A stretch of DNA of 64,000 bases from assembly GCA_958510825.1 (NCBI GenBank), contig OY294051.1:30011667-30075666 (forward strand). Reading direction: 5' to 3'. Position 1 is the first letter of the stretch. Each line of letters begins with the position of its first letter. Position numbers and translations under genes: made by a program. The notes under the pieces were generated by a model. It searched no databases and was not told where the DNA came from. It was given only the letters and a program-made list of their open reading frames with translations. Source of the DNA: Brachypterus glaber. Taxonomy: Eukaryota > Arthropoda > Insecta > Coleoptera > Kateretidae. Below are positions 1 through 10,494 of this stretch, piece after piece.

Positions 1-1051
1 TGACAAAAAGTTCCTATAAACATATGTCTAAAAATGCGTCATAAGGGAGCTACGCCCCTTTGAAATTGGCTAAAAAAATCGGTTTTTATTTAATAACTCA
101 GGAACCCTTTGAGATATATTAACGAGGTTTTGCACGTGAATTAATCCTAATAAGGCCAATCTTTGTATGTCATTTTCACGTACTCATTTAAACCAGGGGT
201 GTGCTAAACGGGGGGGCCTTATCAGTTTTTTGTCCCAAACTTTTTTCTGTGTAACTTTTTTGCAATTTTATTTTTGAAATATGATTCCGCAGGTCAAAAT
301 ACATAAAAAAGGTACTCTTGTTGTAATACTGTAGGATTAACCGTTTTCGAGAAAAGTTCATTTGAAGGTGAAATTTCACGGTTTGAGGACGAAAAATTAA
401 ATACTAAAATGTCGAAAACCAAAATTTTAATGATGCAGTGTTATTCTACATCAAAAACTAAGAAAAAAAGTTTCCATACGTGTACGTCGAAAAAACGCTT
501 TTAAAGCTACCATAGCCCTTTAAAAATGGTGCATATTTAGGAGACCATAGCTCCATTAGGATTGATTTTTGGAAGTACCTGTATATGAGGTTTTTTTCTT
601 AGTTTTTTATGTACATTCGCCCTGCATCATTGAAATTTTGGTTTTCAACATTTTAGTATTTAATTTTTCGTCCTCGAACCGTGGAATTTCACCTTCAAAT
701 GAATTTTTCTCGAAAACGGTTAATCCTACAGTATAACAACAAACAGAAAAAAGTTTGGGACAAAAAACTGATAAGCCCCCCCCCGTTTCGCACACCCCTG
801 GTTGAAATAAGTACATGAAAATAACACATAAAAACGGGCCTTGGTAGGATTAGTTGACGTGCAAAACCTCGTTGATATATCTCAAAGGGTTCCTGAGTTA
901 TTAAATAAAAACCGATTTTTTTAGCCACTTTCAAAGGGGCGTAGCTCCCTTATGACGCATTTTTAGACATATGTTTATAGGAACTTTTTGTCATATTTTA
1001 TCATGTAGAATCACCTGTTAAAATTTCCTACGCTATTTCAAATACACCGTG
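1..1051. mobile_element. Large foldback element, family F2 copy A (left end outside window)
   Basis: The first ~480 bases and the stretch ~610-993 are imperfect reverse complements around a centre near 490-600, so the whole segment can fold on itself. The outer right end runs into an AT-rich tail ending CACCGTG followed by TATA. The same terminal sequence occurs in reverse at 8684, which fixes the element end. No transposase frame is visible; short open frames inside are products of the AT-rich arms. It is a non-autonomous, MITE-like element, and its superfamily cannot be told from the sequence. Related copies are at 8684, 17187, 20045 and 30455. Confidence 0.7.
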
Positions 1052-2975
1052 TATATATTTAACTATAATTTTGCCGTTCTTTCACACGATTTTGGAGTAT
1101 ATTTTTGCACGGGTGTTTGGAAATTTCTGATTTTTTTTTGTGCGTTCCCACATGCAAATTAATCCTATTGCCAATTTTTTTCTTGATCGGGCCCCAAACT
1201 AGGCCTCCTGCCAACAAAACATCGTACCTTGTGAGAAAAGCCCCAATATCTTTATTCTTGTTTAAAATTGTTATTATAAAATATATTGATTTAAAGTTTG
1301 GAAAACATATGACCCTCATGAGTGAATTTTATGAAAATTTTATTTTTTGATTTTTACCCATAGCGCAAGGGTCAATTTTCCTTAAAAATAATACCTTTTT
1401 CAGAGAGCAAAATTCTAGAGGGGACAACGATGTTTAGAAAAATCATGATATAATATGCCAAGTCCAAGTCCAAATGCGTGAAACTATAGGTATTCAACTT
1501 TTTAGTTCTATGGTATTTCCACAGACTAACGATGCCCCCGCTTGCTAGATCAATAATAGTGAATGACTGCACGTGTGCCATTTTCCCTGTGTTTTTGGGC
1601 TAAATTTGGTCGATTGCAGTCTTATTTTGGAACTTTTATAATGTGGGGTGAAAAAGTGAGTTTTTTATATTTTTGAATAAACAAGTTTTTCGACATTTTG
1701 CCATATATCATGGTTTTAATGAACATCCCTGGCATTTTTGTTGTGTCCCCCTGACGTTTTTAAGCCAACTACCTATGCTATTTAAACCTTATATAATAAA
1801 AAAAACGTAGAGATCAGAAATCCAAGCAAGTAAAAAGAAAACTAAAACTTACTCTTAAGTTATTTTAACCTTCAGATTACTATTTTTTTACCCTGAAGCG
1901 CTGTGAATTAGGTTGTAATTACTATAACTTGAACTTGAATAACTCAAAAACTACCAGAGATCGATATAAAGTGTTACACATCAAAATAAAGAAAATTGAA
2001 TGAGAATTTTAAAAATTAAAATATATATAGGGCGTTCCATTTAAAAAATCGAAGTTAAGTGCCACTTCTGGTACAACCGGAATTGGCACAAGCATAAAGA
2101 TATTTTTAATCGATTGGCCATATTCAAAAACCCCAAAGAGCAAAATATCAGATTTTTAAAATTATTGGTTCTCCATATACTTTTAAAAGACCACTTCCGT
2201 GAATAACCCTGTATGTGTAGCTTGGTATAATAAAATTCACAATAAAATGTTTTTATTGAAAAAATCTTTATAACCGAATAAAAGCAGCCAATAAATTTTG
2301 TACAAGGCTTTTAACTGTCATAAAAGAAAATTATAGCAGGAAAGAGCATCGAAGTAAAAGGAAATATAGAACAGAAAAAATTCTTTATGAGAAAAAATAT
2401 TCTTGCATGCCACTTGAAGGACGCGTCCGGACGTGTCTGCTACGCTATTGTGACTGTATCTGCAATTATTCTTAAAGTTTAGTAATAGTATATTAAAGGA
2501 CAAGTTACATAAAACACTATTATGGCGCACGCGTCCATGTTTGGAAAACGAGCCGCGAAGCGGGGAGTTTTCTAATAGACGAGTGAGCTAAATGTCTTAT
2601 GGAAAGAGTTCTTTATACTATTTTATCTATTTGGGCGTTTTATTTTGCTTACAAAGTACTTTAGTTTTGAATAATTTCAATATGACTGGTTTGGGGAATT
2701 TAATGTATTTATATTGGTAACAAATGACACTAACAATTTAAAATTTTGATTTGTCTTTTTTCATTAATAGTTACAAATTTTTCAAGTTTTAAGTGTATTT
2801 TTATAGTTATTTTAAATAAAATTGGACGAGGAAGAGTTAACATTTACTCCAGTGCATAAAGGTTTCTCAAATACTTTTATCCTGCCAGCCAAGCACCTTC
2901 ACTTCTAGTGTTTGGGACTTACCTGTGAGTAACTTAAACTAAACTGACACAAAATCAAACACGGCCCATACACAG

Positions 2976-3140
2976 AAAAAAAGGATATCTTGAATCAAAG
3001 CAAAACGATCTTGAACCAAGGCCGCCATGGCTTTCGACATGTTCAACGCCATGACTGTCTTGGATCAAGTCCGCCGTGATCTTGGCATTTGAGGTCCTAG
3101 ATTTAAGGACATTTCCTTAAATCAAAGCCACTTATTTTGC
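2976..3140. repeat. Short dispersed repeat with CTTGAA/GGATCAAG motifs
   Basis: This GC-richer patch has several short variants of the words cttgaaccaagg and cttggatcaag. A related, more decayed segment is at about 26870-26950, which also starts after an A-run with the phrase ggat and carries tctttgaaccaaag. It is probably the end of a DNA element; nothing coding is visible. The surrounding 1052-2975 and 3141-3440 stretches hold nothing else I can support. Confidence 0.35.
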
Positions 3141-3442
3141 TTCTTGAATTTTTGAGATATTTCTCAGAATTTAAGAATATTTTTAACTACAAACATATTT
3201 ATTTTGCCTAGGGTATAAATCTTTGTATCTCGTTTCGAAACAGAAGGTATAGTTTTAAAAATCTGAACAAAACAAACATGGTCATTGATTAAATAATGCT
3301 TAAAACAAGCCAAATTAAGCAAATAAATGTCTATATTCATCAAATCTAACAAGTGAATTACACAAAACCTGACAAAAAAAAAACAAGCTGTAATGTAAAT
3401 GCTTCCCTTTCTAAGAAATACGTTTCGTATCGGGTTGTTACT

Positions 3443-3690
3443 TTATAGTTAGTCTCTCCCTCCCTCTCCTTCCCCTTCTCCCCCTTCTTCTTTTCCTCCT
3501 TCTCCCCCTTCTTCTTTTCCTCCTTCCCTTTTCCTTTCTTGTTCTCCTCCTTCTTTAAATTCTCCTTCTTCTTTTTCTTCTTCTCCTTCTGTCTCTTTCT
3601 TCTTATTCTCTTTATTTTTTTTCTTCCCTCTCCTTCAACTTCTACTCCCTCTCCTCCCTCTCCTTCCTTTCCACCATCTTTTCCTCATTA
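3443..3690. repeat. Polypyrimidine tract (CTT/CCT-rich simple repeat)
   Basis: About 250 bases are almost purely C and T on the plus strand, built from shuffled cttc, cctt and tctt units. The open frame that crosses it is low-complexity (Phe, Ser, Leu, Pro) and is not a gene. Confidence 0.9.
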
Positions 3691-3764
3691 TTTTTTTTTT
3701 CAAAAAATTTCTAGTTTTTTAAACAAAAAACTACAAGTACAACCAAATGGTGCGGGCATACAAA

Positions 3765-4140
3765 ATTTTGATCGGATAAATCGTTCGGCAGTTATCGTTA
3801 ATTACACAATATTTTTGAAAATGGGAATCCTAGGGTTTTTGAAGTTGCTGAAACCGAATACTATGTTAAAAATTCTAAATTCAAAATGTCGAATGCAATA
3901 TGGCGTCAAAATGTTTAAAAATTTCAATATTTTTTGCCGAAAATTAGTAATTAAGTATTTTTGAGGTACCTGAAACCATTTAGAAAATGCAATATCGCCT
4001 TAAAAATCCTTGATCACTAATTTTCGACAAAAATTATTAAATTTTTTAAAATTTTGTCGCCATATTGGATCCGTCATTTAGAATTTTAAGTTTTTAACCT
4101 CGGATTAGGTTTCAACAACCTCAACCCCCCCACTGTAGGT
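3765..4140. repeat. Dispersed inverted repeat R (copy 1)
   Basis: This block is built of repeated phrases such as gctgaaaccgaat and tgttaaaaattc, then the same phrases in reverse (ggtttcaacaacctc). Equivalent blocks lie at 7380-8040, and the minisatellite at 36510-37180 uses a related sentence. It folds on itself and is non-coding. Confidence 0.55.
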
Positions 4141-4330
4141 TACCTATTTTCAAACAAACAAAATTTTAATTAATTTTTCTATTTTAACAAGTTTGGAATC
4201 AATTATCTCAAAAACGTTGTGTAGTAGAAAACTTTTAGTTATCAGTCTATTAACTAGGCATTAGATAGATTGCGAATCCGTTTACAGAACCCAGGCACCT
4301 TGAAATGTATTTTATTTTGCAGAGCTGTGT
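4140..4330 (-). repeat. Paralogue of the PLE copy 1 integration site (empty-site relative)
   Basis: Read on the minus strand, this block matches the two flanks of the PLE at 6299-7282 (6240-6298 joined to 7297-7370): the phrase gcctgggttctgt, then acggattc, then the segment containing acttgttaaaatag. It has no PLE insert, so it works as an unoccupied relative of that site. The words acccaggcacctt recur at 8070-8090. The following 4331-6238 has no supportable feature. Confidence 0.6.
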
Positions 4331-6284
4331 AATACATTTGCTAATATCCTCTAAAATGCGATGAGTGCGCTAACTTATTTTTTTATCAGTTTTATACAAC
4401 AACACTTAGTTTATGTATATAAGTTTCTATACTTTAAATAGAAGCAAATTACAGATGGTGTCCCATTCTTCGATTAAGGACATAATTGGTTTACTTTTTT
4501 TTATTACTTTCGTTAGGTAATCTTTAAATAAACAAGTCATGGAGAGTATAATGATTTGTATAGCGCACAATGAAGGATATGGGGTAAGAACATTTATAAC
4601 TAGTCCGATCGCAGTATTCATTTACCGGGGGTTTGCAAAAACTAGAATTTTAAAAAGACTATTTCACAAACAATATATAGGCCAATCAAAACCTTGCATT
4701 TTTAGTTTCTTGACCAATCAGATCAAAATTAATCTGATAATTTTTGCGCAAGTGCAATTATCACTTGGTTACTATGACAACAAGAAACTGACAGTTACTG
4801 ACATAAATTAATAAATTTTATATTTTTGCAAAATGTGATTTTACTTTTTTGTGAAGCTTACCTTTAGCTGATTTATTTTTGTTGATAAGCAATATAAATG
4901 CTTATTTTATTACCAAAACATCCTAGGTATAAACCCTAATTAATTTCAGATAATATATTATATTTTATGCACTTTCCATCTTAAAAGCTTTAAATCACTA
5001 ATATTCATAAATTTTAATTTATTTAATTAAATCTTGGTATTAAAAACAGGCCACTCAAAACTAATTTAAACACATTAAAAATATATTTACAGTAAAGAAG
5101 TAAATAATTTACTTCTTTTAAATGACGGAACTCAAAACATCAAATGACTGCGCTGGAACCAGTACAGCGTTGCCAAACTTTATTAGAAACCGATGCAAAT
5201 TGTTTTTTTACGGGTGGATTTGTATTGATTATTTTATTTCTTTTCAGTTGAAAACTAAACTTTTTAAACAAAAACAGCAATGATCTTTTTTTAAATGCTA
5301 AAATATATGATTACTATTTTATTCGAATAATCTCAAGCATAAAATATCCCTCAAGCAAAATTTAGACTTGGCAACATTCAAAAGTCCAAACAAGTGAACA
5401 TTGTGGTTTTAAAATGCGCGGCAAATTTGAGATTTAAATTTTTAATTATAGTTGTGAAGTAATATTGTTGTTTAGTTCTTAAATTTTTAATTTAAAAATG
5501 AAACATTAAACATGGTAAAATTATATACTTCCTTATTTTGTTTGTGAAATAGTCTTTCAAAATACCATTCGTGCATGTTATACATAATTTTTTTACTGTA
5601 TATAAAAAAACATTTTGCTTAAGGAAATTGCCAAGCAAAATATTTTTTAATACAGTAAAAAAAATCTCGATAATTCAACATGCACTTATGATATTACTAC
5701 TGATAATATTTAAAGTAAATAGACACTTTAATATTGAGAAGTATAATTACAGCAGTAATAAGAATCAGTAGGGTTCTATAAATAAGGTATTTCATCAAGA
5801 AATCAACATTTTTTACTTAAAATTTTATGGTTTGGACTTTTTAAAATTTACTCTATAATTTTTAATAATTTAAAATGTCAGATTTTTCTTACATAAAAAA
5901 AGGTATTCCATATATAAATATTTATGTTAACAGGCTAAAGAATGTTGCAGTGATAATTATATCAATTAAATTAGTAAAGTAGAACTTGGCGGCAAAAAAT
6001 CGTTTTTATTTTATACCTACTTTAAATACTTTGGAACAAGCTGACATTAAATATTTTAGGATATTTAAAGAGTAAAACGAGTAAAACTTTCAAAAGGGGA
6101 TAGGCACCATTTTTGTCGATTGGCGTTTTTTGCAAGAAACATTAGAGTGGCTTAACTTCCCTTTACTCCAAAATTTTTGGGCAATTTTAACAGTAGATAT
6201 TTGAATTTTTTTTTTTCTGTACCTACATTGTTTTTATATAATTACACAGGTCAACAGCTCTAAAAATGCCTGGGTTCTGTCAAC

Positions 6285-6298
6285 GGATTCTAACTCTA
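6285..6298 (+). repeat. Target-site duplication, left (PLE copy 1)
   Basis: The 14-base word ggattctaactcta here is repeated exactly at 7283-7296, directly bordering the PLE on both sides. Variable 10-15 bp duplications are usual for PLE insertion. Confidence 0.85.
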
Positions 6299-6333
6299 TA
6301 AAGAACTTTCACTTTCGGGTTTAGACAGTGTTA

Positions 6334-7116
6334 ACGGAAAATGGCTCAATAGGACACTCGGTATACAGGAAAAAAACCCACACTGACAGATACCTAAACG
6401 CATTTTCACATCACCATCCCTCTCAAAAACGCTCGGTAGTTAATTCACTTGTTCATAGGGCTTTCATGATTTCAGACAAGAATTCCCTAGACACAGAACT
6501 CCTTAAACTAACCAAAGCCTTGACCATGAACGGTTATACCAAAAAAGACATTAATAAGACCATATACAAATACAGAAATCCCAGACCCAAACAACAGGAC
6601 AATAGTGACAATGACAGACAGACACAAGTTATACTTCCCTATGTAAGCGGTATCACGGATAAAATAGGTAAACTTTTGAAGAAGTCAAATATTAAGCCTA
6701 TATTTCGGTCCAACCAAAAATTAGGTCAATGTTTGACTTCAACAAAAGACAAAATACCCCTGAGTTCAGAAGGCGTATATAAAATACCCTGCTCCTGTGG
6801 TACGGTTTACATAGGTGAAACTAAGAGAAAAATTTCTACAAGACTTCAAGAGCATGAGCGCAATATAAGAAAGAAACAAATTTCCTTATCGGCAGTAGCC
6901 GAACATGTACATGAAACAGGTCATAAAATCAATTTGTCTGAAACAAAACAAATATTAACAGAAAACAGAAAAATGCCAAGGAAGATACGGGAATCGATAG
7001 AAATCATCAAGCATCCTAACAATATCAATCGGGACACTGGTTACCACTTACCTGCAATATGGAAGTCTTTGATAGGAAAAACCTCGTCACGGGTAAATAA
7101 CCACAACTCGTCATAA
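6334..7116 (+). CDS. PLE polyprotein fragment: RT tail and GIY-YIG endonuclease
   Basis: This is a 260-residue open frame with no true start: the upstream bases come from the inverted terminal repeat, and no ATG precedes the conserved sequence. It begins just after the reverse-transcriptase palm and carries the connector region typical of PLEs. It then has a GIY-YIG endonuclease with GVY and, 12 residues on, YIGETKRK, followed by TRLQEHE. The Cys pair CSC and the later AEHVHETGH supply the Cys/His ligands known in PLE endonucleases. It ends NHNSS, and the last codons lie inside the terminal repeat. In PLEs this endonuclease nicks the target DNA for target-primed reverse transcription. The fragment is almost identical to 13119-14096, with Leu in place of Arg after HKIN. 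Confidence 0.85.
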   Translation, partial: TENGSIGHSVYRKKTHTDRYLNAFSHHHPSQKRSVVNSLVHRAFMISDKNSLDTELLKLTKALTMNGYTKKDINKTIYKYRNPRPKQQDNSDNDRQTQVILPYVSGITDKIGKLLKKSNIKPIFRSNQKLGQCLTSTKDKIPLSSEGVYKIPCSCGTVYIGETKRKISTRLQEHERNIRKKQISLSAVAEHVHETGHKINLSETKQILTENRKMPRKIRESIEIIKHPNNINRDTGYHLPAIWKSLIGKTSSRVNNHNSS

Positions 7117-7248
7117 ATAGTGACACAAGTTGATTCGAAACTTAGTTTCAGATTAATCCCTGAAGATGTCTCTAGTAGTAAGAGACGAAACATCGGAAAG
7201 TGAAAATCCATTAACACGGTCTAAACCCGAAAGTGAAAGTTCTTTATA
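7096..7248 (+). repeat. 3' terminal repeat (pLTR) of PLE copy 1
   Basis: This 153-bp block matches the two inverted terminal repeats of the PLE at 12925-14261. It contains the final codons and stop of the polyprotein frame and a hammerhead-like motif. Confidence 0.85.
7151..7208 (+). ncRNA. Hammerhead ribozyme motif, stem III disrupted (PLE copy 1)
   Basis: The core CTGAAGA (7160-7166) is followed by the stem II hairpin GTCTCT...AGAGAC, then GAAAC and ATC. Stem I can form from TCC/GGA next to the core and GATT/AATC further out, with an internal loop between. In an intact copy the sequence after GAAA reads CGTC, giving a short self-complementary stem III. Here it is CATC, so the C-G pair is lost, as expected from CpG deamination. 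Hammerheads in PLE terminal repeats are a known family trait. This copy is probably inactive or weak. Confidence 0.65.
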
Positions 7249-7282
7249 TCTTAATGGCCGTGAAAGCTTAAAATCTAAAATA

Positions 7283-7296
7283 GGATTCTAACTCTA
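7283..7296 (+). repeat. Target-site duplication, right (PLE copy 1)
   Basis: Exact repeat of the 14-base word at 6285-6298. Confidence 0.85.
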
Positions 7297-7379
7297 CCTA
7301 ATACACTGCATTCGAAATAATTGAATACAAACTTGTTAAAATAGACAAATTCATTAAAATTTTGACACAATGTGTTTAA

Positions 7380-8040
7380 AAACGGCTATAATATCCTACA
7401 ATTTTTGAGGTAGCTGAAACAGAATCCGATGTTAAAAATTCAAAAATGGCGGATCAAATACGGCGTCGAATATTAAAAATTTCAATATTTTTTGCTGAAA
7501 ATTACTGATCAAGTATTTTTAAGGTCGCTGTTAAACATTCAAAAAAATTAAATAACTTATCCAATATGGAGTCGAAACAGTCAATTTGAATTTTGAAATT
7601 TTAACATCGGATTCGGTTTCAGCGACCTCAAAAATACTTGATCACTAATTTTCGGTAAAAAATATTGAAATTTTTAAAACTTCGACGCCATATTTGTTTC
7701 ACCATTTTGAATTTTGATTTTGTTTATATCGGATTCGGTTTCAGCAACCTTAAAAACTGTAGGATAGAGAACTTTCAAGTATTACGTAACGCAAATTGTA
7801 CCAAAATTCATACACTTCATATCCCGTTTCTCGCGTTATTAAGGGCTGTAGAGATTTCATGTTTTGGCTATCCCCCCTAATAGTGGGGGTGTTAGGGGGG
7901 GGTAACCAAAATATAAAATCTCTACAGCCTTTAATAACGTGGCAACCGGGGTATTAAGTGTATAAATGTTGGTACAATTTGCGTTACGTAATACTTGAAC
8001 GTTCCCATACCAATTTTTAAACATATGTAATCTGTCAAAA
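7380..8040. repeat. Dispersed inverted repeat R (copy 2), split by a MITE
   Basis: Phrases such as gctgaaaccgaat with tgttaaaaattc appear here in both orientations, as at 3765-4140. A 240-bp MITE (7767-8006) interrupts the sentence ...aaaaactgtaggata / ataccaattttt... and removing it plus one ATA restores continuity with the other copies of the repeat. Confidence 0.55.
7767..8006. mobile_element. Harbinger-like MITE with ATTACGTAACG terminal repeats
   Basis: The ends are inverted: caagtattacgtaacgc near the left end and gcgttacgtaatacttg near the right. The 3-bp word ATA flanks both sides. Internally, ggtacaatttgcg is also inverted and two GC-rich runs of G and C face each other. Three-base duplications are typical of PIF/Harbinger. 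The same terminal core occurs at 9831-10494 and 15533-15675. No transposase is present. Confidence 0.7.
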
Positions 8041-8587
8041 TTCTAGGTAACTAGGAATTAGGTAGAGCCAGAACCCAGGCACCTTAAAATGTTTTTTATT
8101 TTGTGAAGCTGTGTTATTAAAAGAGTTATCGGCTAGCTGCAATTGGATCCGCCATTTTCAATTTAATAATTTTAGAATCACCTTCAGTTTCTCAAAATAA
8201 ATAATATAATTTTTTTTTTGTAAAAATAGCTACAATAAAATGTATCCCAACTTAATAAACAGTGTTTATTAAACACGTGCCTTATTTGCACCTTATTTAC
8301 TAGTTTTAAAATGTAAAAGTACTATGGAATTTTAAACATCGTATGTTAAAATTTCGGTTCCGAAAAAAATAAATCTAATTTTTCCTCCTGAAAAATGAAT
8401 AGAATGGCATTCAACCCTTTTGAATGTTGTACTCTTCATTTGTCTTAACAGATTAATCTGTAATTTTAATTGGCAATAATAATGATTGTTTAGTAATTTG
8501 TACTAAGAAACTATTTCATACACATACAATTGGTTTAAGGACGTCACTACATAGTGAGAGTGTACATTATTCAGAGAATAGTAATTA

Positions 8588-8676
8588 TATACCATGGTAG
8601 AGAAGACATTTTTTATAGCCGAGCGTAGAAGCAAGGGATTTAAGAGTGCGAGGCTATAATAGTCTTCTCTACCGTA
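8588..8676. repeat. Small foldback hairpin
   Basis: The words ggtagagaagac and gtcttctctacc, plus ttatagcc and ggctataa, form long arms around a spacer containing cgagcg and gcgagg. The same design (arm, spacer with cgaggc-like words, arm) is seen at 49474 and 52012. Confidence 0.6.
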
Positions 8677-8683
8677 GTGTATA

Positions 8684-9418
8684 CACGAAGTATTTGAAAT
8701 AGCGTCGGAAACAGATGATTCTACATCATAAAATATGACAAAAAGTTCCTATAAACATATGTCTAAAAATGCGTCATAAGGGAGCTACGCCCCTTTGAAA
8801 GTGGCTAAAAAAAATCGGTTTTTATTTAATAACTCAGGAACCCTTTGAGATATATCAACGAGGTTTTGCACGTCAACTAATCCTACCAAGGCCCGTTTTT
8901 ATGTGTTATTTTCATGTACTTATTTCAACCAGGGGTGTGCAAAACGGGGGGGGGGGGCTTATCAGTTTTTTGTCCCAAACTTTTTTCTGTGTAACTTTTT
9001 TGCAATTTTATTTCCGAAATATGATTCCTCAGGTCAAAATACATAAAAAAGGTACTCTTGTTGTAATACTGTAGGATTAACCGTTTTCGAGAAAAAATTG
9101 AAGGTGAAATTCCACGGTTCGAGGACGAAAAATTAAATACTAAAATGTTGAAAATCAAAATTTTAATGATATAGGGCGAATTTACATTAAAAACTAAGAA
9201 ACAACCTTATATACAGGTACTTCCAAAAATCAATCCTAATGGAGCTATGGTCTCCTAAATATGCAGCATTTTTAAAGGGCTATGGTAGCTTTAAAAGCGT
9301 TTTTTCGACCAACAGGTATGGAAACTTTTTTTCTAAGTTTTTGACGTAGAATAACACTGCATCATTAAAATTTTGGTTTTCGACATTTTAGTATTTAATA
9401 TTTCGTCTATTTTTTACA
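8684..9418. mobile_element. Foldback element, family F2 copy B (right end lost)
   Basis: It starts with the reverse of the terminus seen at ~1051 (tacacgaagtatttgaaatagcg), then repeats the arm of copy A from the word tgacaaaaagttcc. The second arm breaks off at about 9418, just before an unrelated segment with the word ggcgaaggcg. Non-coding. Confidence 0.7.
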
Positions 9419-9446
9419 ATTTTGGCGAAGGCGCACATTAACAATA

Positions 9447-9695
9447 TCGAGGGCTTCAAAATAAAGTGGCGCATGTGTAAACTTTTTTTTGATTTGAGAT
9501 TTCGATGGTTTTACGTTTGTTTTGATAAACTAAGGGCTTCATAATATAGGGGCGTATGTGACATTTTTTTTATTTTGAGATTTTTATGGTTTTTAGTTTG
9601 TTTTGCTAAACCAAAATTAAAACCATCAAAATTTCAAAAAAAAAAAAAAATGTCACATACGCCCCTATGTTATGAAGCCCTCGGTATTATAATAT
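9447..9695. mobile_element. Foldback MITE with GAGGGCTTC ends
   Basis: The left end tatcgagggcttc and the right end gaagccctcggta are inverted. The left arm is present twice in tandem (starting ~9450 and ~9531, each with gtggcgcatgtg or ggggcgtatgtg), followed by one inverted arm (cacatacgcccc). It is non-coding; the open frame across it is a by-product. Confidence 0.6.
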
Positions 9696-9830
9696 TAAAT
9701 AGAACGTATAAAGACATAATGTTTCTATTCAATAGTATACAGATTATCCATCCGCTTAGTATACACTTTAGAATTTGTTTTCTCTTATGGCCGCTCTCAG
9801 ATGAACTCGGGATCAATCGTTCTGCGTTTA

Positions 9831-10494
9831 GGGGCTGTCTATATATTACGTAACGCGCCTAGGGGAGGGGGGGGGGGTCAGAGAAATTGTTACAGTTTGT
9901 GACAGGGGGAGGGGGGGGTCTAGGTAAACGTTACGTAACGGAATTTAATAAAATTTAAGTTTATTTCCTAAGCTTGGCAGATGTATTTTTATTTCAACAT
10001 AAATTACTATTTAGTGGCCCATAATTCCCTTTTTCGCACAAAAATTGACGAAACTGTGCATATTTAAATAATATTGTAATCAGTAAAAAAACTGTTGACA
10101 TTGATATTAAAAAAATATCTTACGGCCTGTTCTTGCGTGATCTTGCCGATGAATAATCGGCGATGATACGTGTTATATGTGACACTCAGTGTAAAAAGAG
10201 GTACCTAGTATTTTTTCTCTGTGTGATATTGGTTATGAATATTTTTTTTAAGTTTGAGTGATTTTTTCGAGTAAATTTTTTTTTTAAGGTTATGTTATAC
10301 TATATGTTAGGTTCATGTTTGTTTTGTCGAATAACGAATCAAGTGAGAATACAGTTAAATTTATTACGAAACAAAAATTTTATATTGTTACGCGTTACAC
10401 GGAGGGGAGGTATTGGTAAATGCAACAGTTTGTTACACACGGGGGGGGGGTCAATTTTTTGAAAAATTGCGTTACGTAATATATGGACAGCCCC
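9831..10494. mobile_element. Harbinger-like MITE (GGGGCTGTC ends, TTA duplication)
   Basis: The 664-bp element starts GGGGCTGTCTATATATTACG and ends with its near-perfect complement. TTA directly borders it on both sides (9828-9830 and 10495-10497). Long runs of G lie inside both ends. TTA duplications and this end type fit PIF/Harbinger MITEs. No transposase frame is visible. The following 10498-12331 holds no supportable feature apart from an AT-rich repeat word near 11770-11820 shared with 19857. Confidence 0.75.

Larger units (their letters stand above)
6299..7282 (+). mobile_element. Penelope-like retroelement, copy 1 (5'-truncated)
   Basis: This is a 984-bp PLE copy. It begins with only ~35 bases of inverted terminal repeat (6299-6333), then jumps into the coding region at about 6334. 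It keeps the complete 3' terminal repeat (7096-7248) and a 3' tail ending at about 7282. A 14-bp target duplication flanks it. Compared with the copy at 12925-14261 I count about eight differences over ~945 shared bases, so the two are over 99% alike and recent. Most of the reverse transcriptase, including its catalytic motif, is missing, so this copy cannot move by itself. Confidence 0.9.

Noticed and set aside
3539..3964. 141-codon open frame
   Set aside because: Its first half is the polypyrimidine tract and its second half is repeat R; composition is Phe/Ser/Leu/Pro-rich and matches no protein pattern.
4427..4811. Overlapping 64- and 90-codon frames on opposite strands
   Set aside because: No recognisable motif, no start context, and such lengths are expected by chance in AT-rich DNA.
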